Below are positions 6,605 to 9,034 of a stretch of 9,034 bases of DNA, in pieces. Made by a program: the position numbers and the translations under genes. The stretch is from an uncultured Oscillospiraceae bacterium (GTDB taxonomy: Bacteria > Bacillota > Clostridia > Oscillospirales > Acutalibacteraceae): NCBI GenBank assembly GCA_900543305.1, contig UQQZ01000091.1, positions 1-9,034 of the forward strand, in the 5' to 3' direction. Under the pieces are notes generated by a model that was given only the letters and a program-made list of their open reading frames with translations, made no database searches and was not told the DNA's origin. How positions within the stretch are numbered: position 1 is the first letter of the stretch; every line of letters begins with the position of its first letter.

Positions 6605-6611
6605 GAAAGGA
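6605..6611 (+). repeat. Right copy of the 7-bp direct repeat flanking IS110
   Basis: GAAAGGA, identical to 5199-5205. Bases from 6612 onward continue the frame of the interrupted tiny ORF. Confidence 0.5.
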
Positions 6612-6656
6612 GAATTAATAAAACCACCCCTTTCGAGATGGTTTTATTATACGTGA
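6612..6656 (+). pseudogene. Tiny cargo ORF, 3' part
   Basis: Fourteen codons (ELIKPPLSRWFYYT) and a TGA stop, in frame with the ORF start at 5113 once the insertion sequence is removed. Most of this coding stretch lies within the inverted repeat at 6616-6649, so the RNA hairpin and the peptide end share sequence. Confidence 0.5.
6616..6649 (+). repeat. 11-bp inverted repeat (hairpin) before the DUF4314 gene
   Basis: TAATAAAACCA (6616-6626) pairs perfectly with TGGTTTTATTA (6639-6649) across a 12-nt loop. The T-rich 3' arm could make it a weak terminator of the upstream tiny ORF, or the hairpin could hide the ATG at 6638 in its loop and arm. Confidence 0.7.
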
Positions 6657-6916
6657 TCTACTTGCTGTATCAGAAAAAACTCGTGGAAAGCATGAGGGAG
6701 AAATACCCGCCCGGCACCAGGGTCGAGGTAATTTCCCTCTGCAACGAGGAGGAACACCTGAAGCCCGGCATGAAGGGCACGGTGGTGGGTGTGGATGACC
6801 AGCCCGCCCTGTTGGTCCATTGGGACAACGGCAGCAGCCTGTCCCTTCTTATTGGCCAAGACCAATTCCGGGTAATTCCAGAGCAGGAAGAATCCCCTGC
6901 CCTGACGATAACCTGA
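6638..6916 (+). CDS. DUF4314 family protein
   Basis: Small protein of unknown function common on clostridial conjugative elements and plasmids. The signature is REKYPPGTRVEVISL, LKPGMKGTVVGVDDQ, then LLVHWDNGSSLSLLIGQDQFRVI, a compact beta-rich fold. The start is uncertain: ATG 6638 gives 92 aa with a hydrophobic start; TTG 6662 gives 84 aa, just after the stop of the tiny ORF; ATG 6692 gives 74 aa. Family members usually carry an alpha-helical stretch before the KYPPG motif, which argues for a start upstream of 6692, but none has a good Shine-Dalgarno. The IS110 insertion sits 26 bp upstream of the ATG, so its original leader may have been altered. It precedes the methyltransferase by 35 nt and probably shares its transcript. 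Confidence 0.88.
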   Translation: MVLLYVIYLLYQKKLVESMREKYPPGTRVEVISLCNEEEHLKPGMKGTVVGVDDQPALLVHWDNGSSLSLLIGQDQFRVIPEQEESPALTIT

Positions 6917-6930
6917 AAAACCAACCTGAA

Positions 6931-6954
6931 AAAGGAAAGGAGGAATGGCCTATT
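6931..6954 (+). promoter_or_regulatory. Ribosome-binding site and ambiguous start of the methyltransferase
   Basis: A purine-rich stretch, AAAGGAAAGGAGG (6931-6943), is followed by ATG 6945, which is out of frame with the methyltransferase, and by ATT 6952, which is in frame. GGAGG to ATT spacing is 8 nt; GGAGG to ATG is 1 nt, although the earlier AAGGA is 8 nt from that ATG. The arrangement leaves an ATT start or a one-base frameshift as the two main options. Confidence 0.6.
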
Positions 6955-7800
6955 CAATCCATCATCCCATGGGTGGGTGGAAAACAAGCCCTGTGTCCCA
7001 CCATCCTGCAGCGGTTCCCGCCGGGATTTCGCAACATGATCTACGTGGAGGTGTTCGGGGGCGGGGGCTCTGTGCTACTCAATAAGGAACGCTCCGTGAG
7101 GGAGATTCTCAACGACAAAAACGGGAACCTCATCAATCTGTTCCGTGTGGTGCGAGACCACCCCAATGAACTGAAAGACCGTCTGCTCTATGTTGTCCAC
7201 AGCCGGGAGGATTTTCAAATTGCCCAAAGACGACTGGCCCAATTTCCCGCTGCCGACCCCATCCAACGGGCGGCGGACTTTTACCAAGTCATCCGACAGA
7301 GCTACGCTGGCAACGGCAAGCAGTTCTGCTCTGTGGCCCGGAGTATGTGGGCAGGATTCCCCGTCATCGACCGTGTATGTGGCAGGGTCCAGGGAGTCAC
7401 CTTGGAAAACGAGGATTTCGAAACCATCATCACCCGGTATGACTCCCCCACCACTGTTTTCTACATTGACCCGCCCTATTTCTTTACAGAGGGCTACTAC
7501 CCCGGCCACCTTTTCTTGCGAAAAGATCACGTTCGGCTTGCGAACCTGTTGTTTGGGGTGGAGGGCCTGTGGCTGCTGTCCTACAACCTGTGTCCGGAGG
7601 TGCTGGAACTGTACCAGCAGCCCGGCATCTTCATCGAGCAGGTGGAGCGGATCAACAACATGGCCCAACGGTACGAGAGCGGGGCCATGTACCAGGAAGT
7701 GCTCATCTCCAATTACAACACCACAAAACGCACCCCGGAGCAGCTTTATCTGTTCGCCCCGGTAACACAACAGGAAAGGAAGTTTTTATGGAAAGGTTAA
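6952..7800 (+). CDS. Dam-like (D12 class) N6-adenine DNA methyltransferase
   Basis: Transfers a methyl group from S-adenosylmethionine to adenine in a short DNA site. From ATT 6952 the protein is 282 aa. IIPWVGGK at residues 4-11 is the usual N-terminal motif, YVEVFGGGGSVLL (31-43) binds the cofactor, NDKNGNLINLF follows, a middle target-recognition part contains RAADFYQVIRQSYAGNGKQF, and the catalytic DPPY is at 173-176 (codon GAC 7468). RINNMAQRY and EVLISNYNT near the end match relatives on clostridial conjugative elements. Relatives begin near QSIIPW, so the in-frame TTG at 6820, inside the DUF4314 gene, is unlikely as a start. ATG 6945 would fit if one T in TATTCAA were extra. No restriction enzyme gene is visible, so it looks like an orphan methylase that could protect the mobile element or regulate it. 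It overlaps the next gene by 13 nt. Confidence 0.93.
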   Translation: MQSIIPWVGGKQALCPTILQRFPPGFRNMIYVEVFGGGGSVLLNKERSVREILNDKNGNLINLFRVVRDHPNELKDRLLYVVHSREDFQIAQRRLAQFPAADPIQRAADFYQVIRQSYAGNGKQFCSVARSMWAGFPVIDRVCGRVQGVTLENEDFETIITRYDSPTTVFYIDPPYFFTEGYYPGHLFLRKDHVRLANLLFGVEGLWLLSYNLCPEVLELYQQPGIFIEQVERINNMAQRYESGAMYQEVLISNYNTTKRTPEQLYLFAPVTQQERKFLWKG

Positions 7801-8063
7801 TCATCAAAATTCTGGACGAGAAAGGCCGGGTCTCCATTCCCAAAGCAATCCGGGAGCAGGTGGGGATCTCCCTGGGGGATGTGTTAGGAATCGAGGCCGA
7901 CCCGCCTGACTGTGTCATCCTCACCCGTATGAACGTGACCGAACCGGTAGAACCGGAGCCCACCGGCGACATTTTCACCCAGGAATTCCATAAGTTGAGC
8001 TACAGCCAGCAGTACCGGCTTTTGACAGCGCTGTTGGCTGAGTTTTACGGCGCTTACAACTGA
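7788..8063 (+). CDS. AbrB/MazE/SpoVT-type DNA-binding protein
   Basis: A 91-aa protein with an N-terminal swapped-hairpin AbrB domain: LIIKILDEKGRVSIPKAIRE, then VGISLGDVLGIEADPPDCVILTR (about 1-47). The C-terminal half, a proline/glutamate-rich linker and FTQEFHKLSYSQQYRLLTALLAEF helix, is not part of the classical domain and may mediate partner contacts. Start ATG 7788 has GGAAAGGA about 7 nt upstream, inside the methyltransferase gene, whose last 13 nt it overlaps; translational coupling is likely. Such proteins act as transition-state regulators or as antitoxins. No toxin gene follows, because the IS110-type element begins soon after, so a local regulator of the cargo operon is the simplest reading. 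Confidence 0.88.
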   Translation: MERLIIKILDEKGRVSIPKAIREQVGISLGDVLGIEADPPDCVILTRMNVTEPVEPEPTGDIFTQEFHKLSYSQQYRLLTALLAEFYGAYN

Positions 8064-8065
8064 AA

Positions 8066-8086
8066 GACTAACTATTAAAAGTCAAG
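8066..8086 (+). repeat. Imperfect copy of the 5' end of the tiny ORF
   Basis: Seventeen of 21 positions match 5105-5125, both lying directly at or after a TGA stop codon. The ATG of the first copy (5113) corresponds to ATT here (8074), and the frame closes after five codons. The rest of the gap to 8186 shows nothing convincing beyond sequence that probably includes the right end of the next insertion sequence. Confidence 0.45.
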
Positions 8087-8186
8087 CCTAAAAATGTGGA
8101 TTGGCGCAAATTGCAGACAGCTCAAAAAGGGAATAGCAAAGCTGACTCCCATTAGGACGCCGTGTAAAGTCTATTGGCAAACGGGT

Positions 8187-9034
8187 TTAAACTGCGGCGT
8201 TATATGGCTGTCGGGACTTCTCCATGGCAAAGATCAGGCGCACTAACTTCTTGGCGGCGTGAGAAAGGGCGACATTGTAATGCTTGCCCTCGGCTCGCTT
8301 CTTAGCAAGATAAGCAGCAAAGGTCGGATCCCAAAGGCAGACATATTTCGTGGCGTTGTAGAGGGCGTAGCGCAAATATCTGGATCCTCGCTTCTCCATG
8401 TGGGAGTAGGTACCAGATAGGGATAGTTGCCCGGACTGGTAAGTGGATGGAGACATACCGGCATAGGCCAGGATCTTGTCGGGAGAATCGAAGCGAGAGA
8501 AGTCGCCGATCTCGGCCAAGATCATGGCACCCATACGGACACCAATGCCAGGGATTGTTGTAATGGGGGATTGGATTTTTTCCATCATGTCCTGGATGGC
8601 AGTTTCAATATCGTCAATCTCCGCATCCAACTCCCGGATCAGGCGGATTGTATGCTGAAGCTCCAGTGACTTGGCAGGCATAACAGAGCCAACACAACAT
8701 CTGGCAGCATCCCGTAAGATCGTTGCCATATCTCGTCCGTACCGCCCCTTGGATGCGTCCTCCAAAAGTGATTTCAGCCTCGTCAAATGGGCACCAGCAA
8801 TCTGCTTGGCTCCCAGAAACTCACTGAGGAGTGCGTAAACAGAGGCAATGTGAAGGCTTGGTACTAACTTTTCCAGTTCTGGAAAGAGAATAGTAACCAA
8901 GCGAGAAACGGATTGTTTCAGTTTCGCTCTTTCCCTGACCTTGTCAAATCTGTATCTTGTAAGTGATTTTAGTTCCTCATTGTGGTATGCTGTGTCTGTG
9001 TAGGACTTGAGGTCCACATCAGACATGAGCATAG
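8187..9034 (-). CDS. IS110-family recombinase, C-terminal part (second element, runs off the window)
   Basis: A second IS110-type recombinase, related to but clearly different from the one at 5212-6375. The first methionine visible (9032) aligns with the middle of the other protein, about residue 110, so the N-terminal RuvC-like part with the DEDD residues lies beyond the right edge. Visible are the linker helix ELKSLTRYRFDKVRERAKL, the coiled middle, TTIPGIGVRMGAMILAEIGDF, AYAGMSPSTYQSGQ, and MEKRGSRYLRYAL with the likely catalytic serine. The C-terminus ends NAAV with TAA at 8187-8189. The frame is intact as far as it can be seen. It points the same way as the first element. Whether the bridge RNA lies upstream, outside the window, or downstream as in the IS1111 group cannot be decided here. 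Confidence 0.93.
   Translation of the reverse strand, partial: MLMSDVDLKSYTDTAYHNEELKSLTRYRFDKVRERAKLKQSVSRLVTILFPELEKLVPSLHIASVYALLSEFLGAKQIAGAHLTRLKSLLEDASKGRYGRDMATILRDAARCCVGSVMPAKSLELQHTIRLIRELDAEIDDIETAIQDMMEKIQSPITTIPGIGVRMGAMILAEIGDFSRFDSPDKILAYAGMSPSTYQSGQLSLSGTYSHMEKRGSRYLRYALYNATKYVCLWDPTFAAYLAKKRAEGKHYNVALSHAAKKLVRLIFAMEKSRQPYNAAV
8187..9034 (-). mobile_element. Second IS110-family insertion sequence, partial
   Basis: Defined by the recombinase C-terminus. The downstream edge lies somewhere between about 8087, where similarity to the tiny-ORF leader ends, and 8186; I could not place it. No inverted repeat at the edge was convincing. Confidence 0.7.

Larger units (their letters stand above)
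5199..6611 (-). mobile_element. Complete IS110-family insertion sequence
   Basis: One minus-strand recombinase gene plus a long non-coding stretch upstream of it and almost none downstream, the typical IS110-group layout. GAAAGGA occurs at both proposed edges (5199-5205 and 6605-6611), giving an element of about 1.4 kb, and removing the element restores an ORF. There are no obvious terminal inverted repeats, as expected for IS110. Edges are proposed from the repeat and restored frame and could be off by several bases, because GAAAGGA also resembles a common ribosome-binding sequence. Confidence 0.85.

Noticed and set aside
7075..7770. 231-codon minus-strand frame within the methyltransferase
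   Set aside because: Antisense shadow of a gene with clear FGGGG and DPPY motifs; no ribosome-binding site and no recognisable protein.
1..9034. CRISPR array or tandem repeats
   Set aside because: No series of regularly spaced identical repeats was seen.

Overview
The window looks like a chromosomal segment of a fairly GC-rich Clostridia bacterium, probably of the gut Oscillospiraceae type. Evidence: Firmicute-style Shine-Dalgarno sequences, consensus sigma-A promoter spacing, a clostridial-type glycogen/maltodextrin enzyme pair, and cargo genes of the kind carried on clostridial conjugative elements. The taxonomic call is inference from style, not from a marker gene.

Layout. (1) 1-3350 is ordinary chromosome: the C-terminal part of a glycogen phosphorylase, then a complete GH13 alpha-glucan hydrolase, together a glycogen/maltodextrin breakdown locus. 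(2) 3347-3540 is a compact tRNA-Arg(ACG) gene with its own consensus promoter, a 5' leader hairpin and a strong intrinsic terminator. (3) 3541-3722 is a gene-poor joint packed with hairpins, including an inverted copy of a tRNA T-arm. It marks the edge of an accessory region. (4) 3723-8063 carries small cargo genes on the + strand: a DUF4313-like protein, an unnamed 175-aa protein, a tiny ORF broken by an insertion sequence, a DUF4314 protein, a Dam-like (D12 class) adenine methyltransferase and an overlapping AbrB/SpoVT-type DNA-binding protein. Two of these genes sit immediately behind intrinsic terminators, which suggests read-through or antitermination control. (5) An intact IS110-family element (about 5199-6611, minus strand) splits the tiny ORF, and the C-terminal part of a second, different IS110-family recombinase (8187-9034, minus strand) runs off the right edge.

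The most interesting item is the roughly 190-nt non-coding end of the first IS110 element. It folds by eye into two looped stems plus a 3' hairpin, placed as expected for the bridge RNA that guides IS110 recombinases. Removing the element at a 7-bp direct repeat (GAAAGGA) restores a clean 45-codon ORF. Second, the methyltransferase has no in-frame ATG at its N-terminus: either it starts at an ATT codon ideally spaced from its Shine-Dalgarno, or a one-base insertion has separated it from an adjacent ATG.

All fold and family statements were made by eye, without database or folding software.
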